Shown piece after piece: positions 8,128 to 16,861 of a stretch of DNA of 64,000 nt. The notes under the pieces are model-generated. The model was not told where the DNA came from and searched no databases. It was given only the letters and a program-made list of their open reading frames with translations. The position numbers were made by a program, and so were the translations under genes. Position 1 is the stretch's first letter, and every line of letters begins with the position of its first letter. This stretch comes from Cytophagales bacterium WSM2-2 (GTDB lineage: Bacteria; Bacteroidota; Bacteroidia; Cytophagales; Cyclobacteriaceae): positions 5,444,001 to 5,508,000 of the forward strand of contig BNHL01000001.1 in NCBI GenBank assembly GCA_015472025.1, given 5' to 3'.

Positions 8128-10062
8128 TTAATCAAACAAAATCAATTCAAATCCAAAGTCAATGTTGCTCCTCACGTTGGGATATCCCGGTGTTGGCATA
8201 TACCCTTGCAATGTGAATTGCTGTATTAAGTTAATGTATTTCACAAAAAAGCGTCCACGCTTGATACGGCCATCCAAAAAGAAATCGGTCGTCCAATATG
8301 AAGGGCTTGTAAATTTGTCCTGAACGTAAAATTGCTGGATAGCCGGGGCGTAACCCAACGCCCGGTAAGCGGAGTTGGAATGCGCATCTACTCCGACATG
8401 AAGTTGCAGTGCCCCATTAAATATGGTGTTCTCATAACTGAGTTGCACACTGCTAAACCAGGTAGGGATGCTAACCGCGTGATCATCATTATTCAAGATG
8501 GTCGTATAGGTAATCTGAGGGCGGAAATGAAAATGTTTCAAAAAATGAACATCCATCCTCAGTTCAGGTGAAATGGTTTGTTGATTCCCGGTCGATTGGC
8601 GTGGCTTAGCCTGCTGCACACTGTCTTGCTGGAAGAAGACAAAATTGTGTAGCGCGGTGTAAGTAACTCCGGGCGACACAAATACTGGCCCCAGTTTCGC
8701 CTTGATACGTCCGCTGAGCTGGTTTGAAAAAATGTCGGTGAATTCTCTGACCCAATAGTTAAATGGCCCGAGATATGCCTGTTGTATAAAACCCGGTTTT
8801 GAAAGCGAGCTTCGTAAATCTGCATCGAGCCATGGTGTCCGCAGTGAACCATTAATTTTATAGTGACCATCCAGAAGATACTCAGCCTGCCCCGAGAGAA
8901 AACTCAGTGAGTCAAATTTAAAAGCAATACGGCTTCCGATGTAGTTTTCGATACCTATAGCACCGGGGGCCTGCAATGAAAGTCCAGACATGGTGTTTGA
9001 GTACGAACGTAACTTGTAATAGAAATCATAAAACAAGAATGCAGCATTACCCTTAAAACCAATTTCATTCTGCATGAATTGAAACGTATTGGTACTCCCC
9101 ACTAGTTTAACTCCAACTTTCGTGGTGTCAAGGGTTTGGTATAGAAAATAGGCATTCTTTTCCTGTGTTTTGTCGTCAGTGAATGAATTGATTTGGCGTC
9201 CAAGGTCCAACGTATGATAAAACTGTGCTGCCTTCGCCAACTGGTATTGATGAAACAGGTGAAAATTATTTCGCAGTTCTTCCGTTGTCGCGCCCGCAAG
9301 GTAAGTCTTGGCATTGGGATCAAAATAACCTGCGTATGTTGTATCGATTGTAGTCAGTAGTACTCCTCCAATTTCCTTCACCTGGTGGCGGATTCTCCGA
9401 TAGCTCATCAGCAACTTATACTTACTGTTCTTTGATTCATACGAAGTATAAAAATCATAATACTGACTCTTCACCTGGTAATCGTTCTTGCCCTGAGATT
9501 GAATTTGTCGTACAGAAAGTATCGGACGGTAGTTAAACCCGAAATTCCACCGGGGAGTAATGTTGCGGGTGAATTCAATATGGGTCATTGCCCGTCCACC
9601 ACCACCCCAGATTACATTGATTCGTGAAAACGGAGATTTGGTGTTGTAATACTTCGGTTCGGCTGACTCGTAGTACAAATCATAAACTTTAAAACCGGAG
9701 GTTGCCCCTATGATTTCAGGAAGCTTTGGAAAAATAGGATTAAGTGCGGTCCCCACATTCCCCAGATCCTGATATTTGTTTTCATACTTGCGTACAAAAT
9801 CCCAGCGATGCAAATTATAGATCGAAGTGTCAAGCGGGATGTAAGTCTTTTTATTTTCGAATATCTCCTGTTCGGTGATAGAGAGTGTTGTCTTTGGTCC
9901 GTAGACATTTTTTACAGAATCGTTGACAATTTTAGATCGCGTTCTTTTGACGGGACCATCGTCATTTTTTGTCGTTTGCACCACTTTCCTTCTTCCGGGA
10001 ATCTGGCCATATCCATTGCTCAAAACCCCAATACCTATAAATATGATGAAAACGAAACGCAC
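8128..10062 (-). CDS. putative outer-membrane porin (PF14121-like)
   Basis: A 644-residue protein with a signal peptide (MRFVFIIFIGIGVLSNGYGQ), a basic linker of about 60 residues, and then a long run of alternating amphipathic strands ending in an aromatic-rich C-terminus (NIDFGFELILFD), as in outer-membrane beta-barrels. It matches the Bacteroidota 'putative porin' family by length, by the YNLHRWDF...YENKYQDLGN N-terminal region, and by content. It sits 3 bases after lpxK and 2 bases before miaE. The co-location with a lipid A kinase fits an envelope role, but the permeant is unknown. Confidence 0.8.
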   Translation of the reverse strand: MRFVFIIFIGIGVLSNGYGQIPGRRKVVQTTKNDDGPVKRTRSKIVNDSVKNVYGPKTTLSITEQEIFENKKTYIPLDTSIYNLHRWDFVRKYENKYQDLGNVGTALNPIFPKLPEIIGATSGFKVYDLYYESAEPKYYNTKSPFSRINVIWGGGGRAMTHIEFTRNITPRWNFGFNYRPILSVRQIQSQGKNDYQVKSQYYDFYTSYESKNSKYKLLMSYRRIRHQVKEIGGVLLTTIDTTYAGYFDPNAKTYLAGATTEELRNNFHLFHQYQLAKAAQFYHTLDLGRQINSFTDDKTQEKNAYFLYQTLDTTKVGVKLVGSTNTFQFMQNEIGFKGNAAFLFYDFYYKLRSYSNTMSGLSLQAPGAIGIENYIGSRIAFKFDSLSFLSGQAEYLLDGHYKINGSLRTPWLDADLRSSLSKPGFIQQAYLGPFNYWVREFTDIFSNQLSGRIKAKLGPVFVSPGVTYTALHNFVFFQQDSVQQAKPRQSTGNQQTISPELRMDVHFLKHFHFRPQITYTTILNNDDHAVSIPTWFSSVQLSYENTIFNGALQLHVGVDAHSNSAYRALGYAPAIQQFYVQDKFTSPSYWTTDFFLDGRIKRGRFFVKYINLIQQFTLQGYMPTPGYPNVRSNIDFGFELILFD

Positions 10063-10065
10063 AAT

Positions 10066-11100
10066 TCAGTTTTTTGAATTCCCTAAATGACTTTTTATTC
10101 TTTCGGTCACAATTCTATCAAATTCCGAACCATTATCGATGAACCGGGTCTCAATGGGCAAATAAAACCAGTTTTCTCTTTTTATTGCCTGGCTTAACTC
10201 TAGGGAAATAAGTTTGACCATGTCCTTTTCTGTAGTCAGAATTGAAGCATTAAAACCCGCAGCTTTCTGCTGAATATCCTCTATTTCCCGAGGTGAATAA
10301 AAGTGATGGTCTCCGAATTCAAAGTGAAACTTCAAATTGACTTTTTTCGAAATGTGCTCGACCAAAGGCTTGCTGTTCGCAATACCCGTAACCAGAACAA
10401 CCTCTTTACCAATAGTAGCATCGCTCAATGAAACAGGCTTAATGTATCCGATCTCCGAAAAGAAAACAGGAACGTCTCCTGAGTACGATTGAATTTTCGC
10501 ATTGTACTCTGACTTTACCTGATCAGGTATTGCATTACATTTCGTTACTACCACAAGATTAGCGCGCTTACTTCCCCTTCGTGCCTCACGCAACCGTCCT
10601 TTCGGCAAAACATAGTCCCTAAAAAACGGTTTTGAAAAATCTGTCAATAAAATCGAGAACATCGGTTTTGCCCGTCGGTGTTGAAACGCATCATCCAGGA
10701 GAATCACCTGGGGCGCTTTGGCAACCATCAACGCTCTGATTCCCGCAACACGATCTTCGCAAACACAAACAGAAACTTTGTCTTTGAATTTTTGATGAAA
10801 TTGAAACGGTTCATCTCCAATTGATGCGGCATCGTCTCCATCACTTGCCAACCGGAACCCGCTTGTTTTTCGTCCATACCCACGGCTTAAAATTGCTATA
10901 GAATACTCGCCCGAAAGAAGTCGCACCAGGTATTCAATCATTGGGCTTTTTCCTGTTCCACCTACATTCAGATTTCCCACACTTAAGACCGCTGGTTCGA
11001 ACGAATACGATCTTTTAAGTCCGAGATCGTATAAAAAATTACGAAAAGATGTCACCGCTCCGTAAAGCCAGGAGAATGGAGCAAGGAAAATGAGAAGCAT
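10066..11100 (-). CDS. lpxK: tetraacyldisaccharide 4'-kinase
   Basis: LpxK phosphorylates the 4'-position of the lipid A disaccharide at the inner membrane, in the sixth step of the Raetz pathway. The protein has the N-terminal membrane-associated helix (LIFLAPFSWLYGAVTSFRNFLYDLG), the P-loop VGNLNVGGTGKSP near residue 45, the ILSRGYGRKTSGF motif, and the DDAFQHRR motif that carries catalytic residues. The 344 aa length is normal. It starts 47 bases from the divergent nif3 start and is followed closely by the porin and miaE. Confident. Confidence 0.96.
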   Translation of the reverse strand: MLLIFLAPFSWLYGAVTSFRNFLYDLGLKRSYSFEPAVLSVGNLNVGGTGKSPMIEYLVRLLSGEYSIAILSRGYGRKTSGFRLASDGDDAASIGDEPFQFHQKFKDKVSVCVCEDRVAGIRALMVAKAPQVILLDDAFQHRRAKPMFSILLTDFSKPFFRDYVLPKGRLREARRGSKRANLVVVTKCNAIPDQVKSEYNAKIQSYSGDVPVFFSEIGYIKPVSLSDATIGKEVVLVTGIANSKPLVEHISKKVNLKFHFEFGDHHFYSPREIEDIQQKAAGFNASILTTEKDMVKLISLELSQAIKRENWFYLPIETRFIDNGSEFDRIVTERIKSHLGNSKN

Positions 11101-11147
11101 TCGGGTTGGTGTCTTTTTCTAAATTTGGCTTCAAAATTAATGATTCG

Positions 11148-12248
11148 ATGGCAACCGCAACGATAAAAGATGTAACAGATCACCTGGAGGCACTAGCTCC
11201 ACGATCTTACCAGGAAGACTACGATAACAGTGGATTGCTTATCGGCGATTCTGGCGCGATCGTAAAGGGAGTTTTAGTTACACTGGATTGTACCGAAGCT
11301 GTTATTGAAGAAGCAATTCAAACTAACTGCAATCTGGTGGTCGCACATCATCCGATAATTTTCCGGGGACTTAAGAAAATCACAGGACAAAACTACGTGG
11401 AGCGCACCGTCATCAAGGCTATTAAAAACGACATTGCCATATACGCCATTCACACTAACCTGGACAATGTGCACACAGGCGTGAATAAAAAAATTGCCGA
11501 AAAAATCGGATTGAAGAACCTGAGAATCTTAAAACCAAGAAGTGGAACACTAACCAAATTAGTCACTTTCATTCCGCGTGAAAACGCAGGTAACGTTCTC
11601 AACGCATTGCACAAAGCCGGAGCAGGAAATATCGGGGAATATAAAAACTGTAGCTTTCAGGTAATTGGTGAAGGAACATACATGCCTACTGGAAATGCAC
11701 AGCCGTACATTGGTCAGGCCAACCAACTGGAGCGTGTTGAGGAAGTGCGGGCGGAAGTGATTTTTCCTTCGCATATCTCTTCCAGGGTTTTGCGCGCTTT
11801 GAATGAATCACATCCTTACGAGGAAGTGGCCTATTATCTTTCTCAATTGGAAAACACCAACCAGGAAATTGGGTCTGGAATGATCGGTGAATTGGAAATG
11901 CCAATTGAACCTTTTGAATTCCTTACGGGTTTGAAATTAAAGATGAACGCAAAAATGATCCGACATACTAAACCGGTGAGGCCAATAAAGACGGTAGCAG
12001 TATGCGGGGGTGCGGGGAGCTTTCTCTTATCCACAGCTATTGCCCAAGGTGCTGACGCTTTCGTTTCAGCCGACTTCAAATACCACGAATTCTTTGATGC
12101 GGATGGAAAAACCATGATTGCCGACCTGGGGCACTATGAAAGCGAACAATTCACAAAAGACCTCCTGGCCGAGGTTTTAAAGGAAAAATTCACTACTTTT
12201 GCGATCATTTTTTCAAATACAGTCACAAATCCTTTAAGCTATATCTAA
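11148..12248 (+). CDS. Nif3-like dinuclear metal centre protein
   Basis: A 366-residue Nif3/YbgI family protein, a hexameric ring protein with two metal ions per subunit whose physiological role is unsettled. Metal-ligand motifs are present: VVAHHPIIF near residue 55, IYAIHTNLDN, and C-terminal SADFKYHEFF and ADLGHYESEQF. The central YqfO-type insertion (about 135-240) found in longer members is present. I place the start at ATG 11148 (MATATIKDVTDHLEALAP) because upstream in-frame TTG codons would add a non-conserved tail. It is followed after 3 bases by the DUF164 gene, its usual partner in Bacteroidota. Confidence 0.93.
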   Translation: MATATIKDVTDHLEALAPRSYQEDYDNSGLLIGDSGAIVKGVLVTLDCTEAVIEEAIQTNCNLVVAHHPIIFRGLKKITGQNYVERTVIKAIKNDIAIYAIHTNLDNVHTGVNKKIAEKIGLKNLRILKPRSGTLTKLVTFIPRENAGNVLNALHKAGAGNIGEYKNCSFQVIGEGTYMPTGNAQPYIGQANQLERVEEVRAEVIFPSHISSRVLRALNESHPYEEVAYYLSQLENTNQEIGSGMIGELEMPIEPFEFLTGLKLKMNAKMIRHTKPVRPIKTVAVCGGAGSFLLSTAIAQGADAFVSADFKYHEFFDADGKTMIADLGHYESEQFTKDLLAEVLKEKFTTFAIIFSNTVTNPLSYI

Positions 12249-12251
12249 GTA

Positions 12252-13040
12252 ATGGAAAATCAGACAGTTGCACAAAAGCTGGAAGCGTTAGTAAAGCTAC
12301 AATTCATTGATTCAAAACTAGACGAACTGAAGAAACTAAGGGGTGACCTTCCTGACGAAGTTCAGGACTTGGAAGATGAAATGGAGGGTTACAAAGTGCG
12401 CCAGGGCCGTTTTGAGGCTGAACAGAAGGAACTTGAGGACACGATTAAGAAGAATAAGGAAGGTATCAAGGAAGCTGAAAAGCTGGTAAAGAAATACACT
12501 GATCAGCAAAAGAATGTCAAAAACAACCGTGAATTTGACGCGATCACTAAAGAAATAGAACTCCAGGAACTGGAAGTTCAGATTTGCGAGAAGAGAATTA
12601 AAGAAGCGAAAGAGAAAATTGAGGCGAAAAAAGTAGAGATCGCCAGCATCGAAACTTTGATCAACGATCGCGTTCAGGACCTGGATAACAAGAAAAATGA
12701 ATTAAAAGGTATTCTCGGCGAAAACCAGGAAGAAGAAAAGAAACTTCTTGCTGACCGTGAAAAAGCTGCCAAGAAAATCGAGGACAAGCTGTTGAAACAC
12801 TATGACAGGCTTCGCAGCAGCTTGACCAACGGATTAGCCGTAGTACGTGTGGTTCGTGGTGCCGCTGAAGGATGTAACATTATCATCCCTCCTCAAAAAA
12901 TCGCTGAAATCCGCGAAAAGAAGAAGATTGTCATTGACGAACATTCTGGCCGTATTCTTGCTGATGTTGATGTTGAGTCGATGGAGGAGGAGAAACCCAA
13001 GAAGGCTGCTCCCGTTAAAAGGACAAAAAAGGTTGGCTAA
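12252..13040 (+). CDS. coiled-coil protein with degenerate C4-type zinc-ribbon region (DUF164/CdsZ-like)
   Basis: Residues 10-185 form a long charged coiled coil (QKNVKNNREFDAITKE is the family signature). Residues 195-240 correspond to the zinc-ribbon (zf-RING_7) domain: VVRGAAEGC, IIPPQ, KKIVIDEHSGRILAD. Only one of the four expected zinc-binding cysteines remains (C208); the positions usually read as CGGC and CEHCGR are AEGC and DEHSGR. So the fold is probably kept without zinc. It is encoded directly after nif3, a conserved pairing. The family is often annotated as a nucleic-acid-binding or secretion-associated protein; its real function is unclear. The lysine-rich tail (PKKAAPVKRTKKVG) could bind RNA or DNA, which is speculative. 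Confidence 0.9.
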   Translation: MENQTVAQKLEALVKLQFIDSKLDELKKLRGDLPDEVQDLEDEMEGYKVRQGRFEAEQKELEDTIKKNKEGIKEAEKLVKKYTDQQKNVKNNREFDAITKEIELQELEVQICEKRIKEAKEKIEAKKVEIASIETLINDRVQDLDNKKNELKGILGENQEEEKKLLADREKAAKKIEDKLLKHYDRLRSSLTNGLAVVRVVRGAAEGCNIIIPPQKIAEIREKKKIVIDEHSGRILADVDVESMEEEKPKKAAPVKRTKKVG

Positions 13041-14541
13041 AATTTCTGAGATAAGAATATTAAAAAAAGCAGGCCTCATCGTCTGCTTTTTTTTGTCCGT
13101 GGCAAATGCTTTTGCTGCCCCTGATCCTGTATGGAAATTCAGCGAGGAAATGCAGAAGGCATATCGCCTTGTGCTCAATCTCCAACCCGACAAGGCCCAG
13201 GAGGTTTTGAGCAAAATCGCTTCTCCTGCCGAAGAACTCCATAAAATCTACGTACTCAGCCTGAGTGAAACAGTAGACATTCTCATCACCGAAGACCAGA
13301 AGAGGTTCGATCAACTGGAAATCAATTTTCGTCAGCGTCTTCAGCGAGTAGGCGACCTTCCAGAAAGCGCAGAGAAGGTTTTTCTTGAAGCCGAACTAAA
13401 TCTGCAAAAAGGCTTCAATTTGCTGAACATGGGCCAGAACATTAATGCAGTGCTGGCCATTCGCAGAGCATACAATTCGGCACAAGAGTGCATTAAAAAA
13501 TATCCTTCCTTCATTCCTATCAAGAAAACTTATGGGGTGATTCAGGTGATGCTCGGCTCTGTGCCTGATAAATATCACTGGTTCATCAGCTTGCTAGGTA
13601 TGAGAGGATCCGTTGCCACCGGGCAAAAATATCTCCAGGAACTTCGAGATTCCAATTCATCTCTGAATACCGAAGCCACTGTTCTCTATTTCTGCATTAA
13701 AGGGTTTATCAACCAGCAATTTGGTGAGGCTGCCACTGGCCTGGACGAATGTTTGAAAGAGCAGCCCGAAAATCGTCTCTTGCTTTTTATTGCGATCAAT
13801 ATGGTCATGAAAGACGCCCAGAGTGAAAAAGCGCTGGGATACATGGCAACACTCGATCAGCATAACCAGGGACTGCAAATGTACTATGTGGACTACCTCC
13901 ATGCAGAAGCATTGCTAAACAAAGGTGATTATCCGAACGCGATTACTTACTATCAAAAATTTCTAAAGGGCTATCGCAGTCAAAGCTTTAGGAAAGATGC
14001 TCACTACAAAATCGCACTCTGTTATTGGCTGCAAAACAATGAACCTGAAGCAAAGACTTATTTTGAAAAAGCTAAGACCATTGGACGCGACCAGGCAGAC
14101 CCGGATAAAAATGCCGCAATGCAATTGGAGGAGAATAAATTTCCAAATGCAAAGCTATTAAAAGTCCGTTTCGCCACCGATGGAGGGTATTACAAAGAGG
14201 CACAGCAGTTCGTCAAGTCAATTCAGTTTAGTGAACTACATTCTTTAAAAGAACAGACAGAATACTTTTATCGCTTGGCACGGCTGGCACATAAAACAGA
14301 AGAATTATCGGTAGCTAAAATATATTACGAAGAGACCATAAAAGTGGCCAAGGAAAATACATGGTATTTTGCTCCCAATGCGGCTCTGCAGTTGGGATAC
14401 ATTTACCGCGATCAAAAGGATTTTGAAAAGGCCAGGAAATATTTTGAGCTCGCTCTAAGCTACCGGAAGCACGAATACAAAAGTTCTATTGATACTAAGT
14501 CCAAATCAGCGCTGGATCAGCTGAAAGCGACTAAAGTATAG
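13033..14541 (+). CDS. secreted TPR-repeat protein (502 aa)
   Basis: I start this at TTG 13033, overlapping the previous gene by 8 bases. An AAGGA site lies 9 bases upstream, and this start gives a clean signal peptide (MAKISEIRILKKAGLIVCFFLSVANAFA). No ATG gives this. The remainder is helical repeats. TPR-like pairs are visible at about 260-400 (GDYPNAITYYQKFLKG, HYKIALCYWLQNNEPEAKTYFEKA) and 445-500 (ALQLGYIYRDQKDFEKARKYFELALSYR). It probably acts in the periplasm as a scaffold or in envelope upkeep. The exact role is unknown. It overlaps the convergent phosphatase gene by 11 bases. Confidence 0.85.
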   Translation: MAKISEIRILKKAGLIVCFFLSVANAFAAPDPVWKFSEEMQKAYRLVLNLQPDKAQEVLSKIASPAEELHKIYVLSLSETVDILITEDQKRFDQLEINFRQRLQRVGDLPESAEKVFLEAELNLQKGFNLLNMGQNINAVLAIRRAYNSAQECIKKYPSFIPIKKTYGVIQVMLGSVPDKYHWFISLLGMRGSVATGQKYLQELRDSNSSLNTEATVLYFCIKGFINQQFGEAATGLDECLKEQPENRLLLFIAINMVMKDAQSEKALGYMATLDQHNQGLQMYYVDYLHAEALLNKGDYPNAITYYQKFLKGYRSQSFRKDAHYKIALCYWLQNNEPEAKTYFEKAKTIGRDQADPDKNAAMQLEENKFPNAKLLKVRFATDGGYYKEAQQFVKSIQFSELHSLKEQTEYFYRLARLAHKTEELSVAKIYYEETIKVAKENTWYFAPNAALQLGYIYRDQKDFEKARKYFELALSYRKHEYKSSIDTKSKSALDQLKATKV

Positions 14542-15187
14542 TCCGTTCAACCATTTCTTCTTTCAATGGCCGTACATTCTTCAAGTGAGCCGTGTCGTTG
14601 TATTGACTCACGCGAAATGCGCTCCCACTATGCTCCAATGCATATACACAGAGGTTCGAATGCTCAAACATATCCATACTTTTTAGCGGATAGTGCAGCA
14701 GCTGACAGAGTATAATCCGGATAGCACGGCCGTGCATACAAACGAGAATATTTTTACCACTTTCCGTCAATAGTTTTTCAATGACAGGCTGCTGACGCAA
14801 AGCAACTTCATCCGGGCTCTCACCGCCTTTTATGCGAAGTGAGGTATTTCCGGTTTGCCATTGCTGCAACATCCAGTGGTAATAAGCATCTTCATCCTGT
14901 GTGATGCGCTGGCCTTCATTTACTCCCCAACTGATCTCATTGAGGCCTGCGTACGACTCATGCGGAATTCCATTCCGGATGAACTCTGCAACCGTCTCCT
15001 GTGTTCTCTTGAGAGTTGAGGTGTAGATTTTATCAAATGGCACAGCACGGTATGCTTGGAAAAAGGCCTGAGCCTGAGCACGTCCAGTGGCGTTCAGTGA
15101 TGAATCAACACCACTGCCTTGTACAATGCCTTGCAGATTAAAATCAGTCTGACCATGACGAACGATATATATTTTTTTGCTGCTCAA
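14531..15187 (-). CDS. histidine phosphatase family protein (phosphoglycerate-mutase-like)
   Basis: The catalytic RHG motif is at residues 10-12 (IYIVRHGQTDFN), the second arginine is in STLKRTQETV, the acid/base glutamate lies in the LNEISWGVNEGQ segment, and the second histidine is in LVCMHGRAIRI. The 218-residue length fits single-domain acid-phosphatase or cofactor-dependent mutase-like members such as CobC or GpmB-like proteins. Substrate cannot be told from sequence. It is transcribed away from the menaquinone operon and shares its 70-base intergenic region with it. Confidence 0.9.
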   Translation of the reverse strand: MSSKKIYIVRHGQTDFNLQGIVQGSGVDSSLNATGRAQAQAFFQAYRAVPFDKIYTSTLKRTQETVAEFIRNGIPHESYAGLNEISWGVNEGQRITQDEDAYYHWMLQQWQTGNTSLRIKGGESPDEVALRQQPVIEKLLTESGKNILVCMHGRAIRIILCQLLHYPLKSMDMFEHSNLCVYALEHSGSAFRVSQYNDTAHLKNVRPLKEEMVERTIL

Positions 15188-15197
15188 TTTCCGCTAA

Positions 15198-15226
15198 TTT
15201 GGGCGCAAAAATAGGGAAATAGTTTG
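15198..15226 (+). promoter_or_regulatory. candidate promoter of the menaquinone operon
   Basis: TTTG at 15198-15201, an 18-base spacer, then TAGTTTG at 15220-15226. This is close to the Bacteroidota housekeeping promoter (TTTG, about 19 bases, TAnnTTTG) with one base missing in the -7 element. It lies 32 bases before the first gene. It was identified by eye only. Confidence 0.4.
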
Positions 15227-15257
15227 ATCGCCAACATTTCACTTTGCTCACATTATC

Positions 15258-15686
15258 ATGTCAGTTTTTAATTCCGGTGTCTCCCTTGAAATGCTTAACA
15301 AGATGTCAGCTAATACTATGCTGGAGCATTTGGGTATTCAATTCACCGAAATTGGATCGGACAGTATAGAGGCAAGGATGCCGGTGGACCATCGCACTCA
15401 TCAACCATTCGGAATTTTGCATGGCGGAGCCTCCGTAGCATTGGCGGAGACTCTGGGTAGTGTAGCCGCCATGTGTTGCCTGGACCCTGCTCTGCAGTTA
15501 TGTGTTGGGCTTGACATCAATGCAAATCATATCAAGAGCGTCCGCGATGGCTTTGTCATCGGACGGGTGAGTCCGGTTCATATCGGAAAGAAGACACATG
15601 TTTGGGAGATCCGGATTACTACAGAAAAAAAAGAACTGGTGTGCATCAGTCGCATCACGATGGCTATACTTGATAAAAAAGCATGA
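15258..15686 (+). CDS. hotdog-fold thioesterase, probable DHNA-CoA hydrolase (MenI-type)
   Basis: A 142-residue PaaI/YbgC-type hotdog thioesterase. The active-site segment THQPFGILHGGASVALAETLGSVAA (about 50-75) carries the typical HGG motif and catalytic glutamate. Family members hydrolyse acyl-CoA esters. The gene overlaps menF by 4 bases (ATGA) and heads an operon with menF, menD, menB and menE, so it probably cleaves 1,4-dihydroxy-2-naphthoyl-CoA, the step after MenB. The fold is certain; the substrate is inferred from context. Confidence 0.85.
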   Translation: MSVFNSGVSLEMLNKMSANTMLEHLGIQFTEIGSDSIEARMPVDHRTHQPFGILHGGASVALAETLGSVAAMCCLDPALQLCVGLDINANHIKSVRDGFVIGRVSPVHIGKKTHVWEIRITTEKKELVCISRITMAILDKKA

Positions 15687-16858
15687 GTACGACAAACGAA
15701 ATTTCCATTCGCCACCAACTCCATGTTAAAAATCTGGTTGATCAAATCCTTGGGCTCGGGGGCTCACTCATGTATTGGCGAATGCCAAACAGTAACGAAA
15801 AAACATTAATTGTTTGCAACAGCGGAGCCTCCGTTCAGGATGAAATTTCTATTGAAGGTTCGAAACCAGGGTTTGCATTTTCTCCTTTCAACCCTAAAAA
15901 GGAAAAATACTTCTTCAACGCTGATCTTGTGTTCAAATTCAGAGGAGATGAAATAGTTGAGGGGCCTGATTTAAATAACACTCCTTTTTTTTCCGCCTCA
16001 GGAAAAAGCTCAGAAGAAAAGAGTCCAAAATATTTTTACTCCGCCTGTGGCCCAAGACCTAACACAGGTGATTTTACAGACTTGGTGAGTGCCTGTATTC
16101 AGATGACGGAAGCAGGCTCGTTAGAAAAAATCGTTCCATCACGATCTGTGGATGTTGACCTGCCCGAAAATTTTGATCTGATAAAACTATTCAACAGTTT
16201 TTGCGAAAAGCACCCCAACGCTTTTGTTTCACTTGTTACTTCTCCTGAAACAGGAACGTGGATCGGTGCTTCTCCTGAACTCCTGGTAAGTGTTGATGCC
16301 CAGGAAAAATTCAGGACAATTGCCCTGGCTGGTACTCAGAAGTATCAGCAAGGAGTTAATCTGAAATCAGTAGCCTGGACTCAAAAAGAAATCGAGGAAC
16401 AAGCACTGGTAAGCCGTTACATTATCAATTGCTTCAAAAAAATAAGAGTCCGGGAATATGCAGAACACGGACCTCACACTGTTGTAGCAGGAAGTCTCCT
16501 GCACTTACGCACCGACTACGAGGTGGATATGAAAGAAGTTAACTTTCCTCAATTGGGTTCGGTGATGCTGAAACTCCTCCACCCTACTTCTGCAGTATGT
16601 GGTATGCCCCACGAACCTGCTATTGATTTCCTCATCAAAAATGAAAATCATGATCGTGAGTTCTATAGCGGATTTCTTGGCCCTGTTAATTTCGAAGGTG
16701 AAAGCAAATTGTATGTGAACCTGCGCTGCATGCAGATTTTTGAAAAGTCTGCGCGAATTTATGCTGGCGCAGGTGTGACTGCAGATTCTGATACTGATAA
16801 AGAAGTGGAGGAAGTGGAAATGAAAATCAGAACGCTTACTCAAATTATCAACTCTTAA
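15683..16858 (+). CDS. menF: isochorismate synthase
   Basis: A chorismate-binding enzyme that converts chorismate to isochorismate, the entry to menaquinone synthesis. The C-terminal catalytic domain (about 135-391) has the expected blocks: EKIVPSRSVDVDL, TGTWIGASPELLV, TIALAGTQKY, EIEEQALVSRYI, LLHPTSAVCGMP, HDREFYSGFLGPV and IYAGAGVTADSD. The lysine in SLEKIVPSR and the glutamates in EIEEQ and EVEEVE fit the catalytic and magnesium-binding positions. The first ATG overlaps the previous stop. It is followed by menD 3 bases later, so the isochorismate branch is menaquinone rather than a siderophore. Confidence 0.94.
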   Translation: MSTTNEISIRHQLHVKNLVDQILGLGGSLMYWRMPNSNEKTLIVCNSGASVQDEISIEGSKPGFAFSPFNPKKEKYFFNADLVFKFRGDEIVEGPDLNNTPFFSASGKSSEEKSPKYFYSACGPRPNTGDFTDLVSACIQMTEAGSLEKIVPSRSVDVDLPENFDLIKLFNSFCEKHPNAFVSLVTSPETGTWIGASPELLVSVDAQEKFRTIALAGTQKYQQGVNLKSVAWTQKEIEEQALVSRYIINCFKKIRVREYAEHGPHTVVAGSLLHLRTDYEVDMKEVNFPQLGSVMLKLLHPTSAVCGMPHEPAIDFLIKNENHDREFYSGFLGPVNFEGESKLYVNLRCMQIFEKSARIYAGAGVTADSDTDKEVEEVEMKIRTLTQIINS

Positions 16859-16861
16859 GTT

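Noticed and set aside
10990-11010. GGTTCGAA strings here and at 14655 as possible tRNA T-loops.
   Set aside because: Both lie inside well-supported coding genes and no cloverleaf can be built around them.
12847-13032. An upstream extension of the TPR protein reading through the DUF164 gene.
   Set aside because: The extension is out-of-frame DUF164 sequence without signal character. The TTG at 13033 gives a signal peptide and has a ribosome site.
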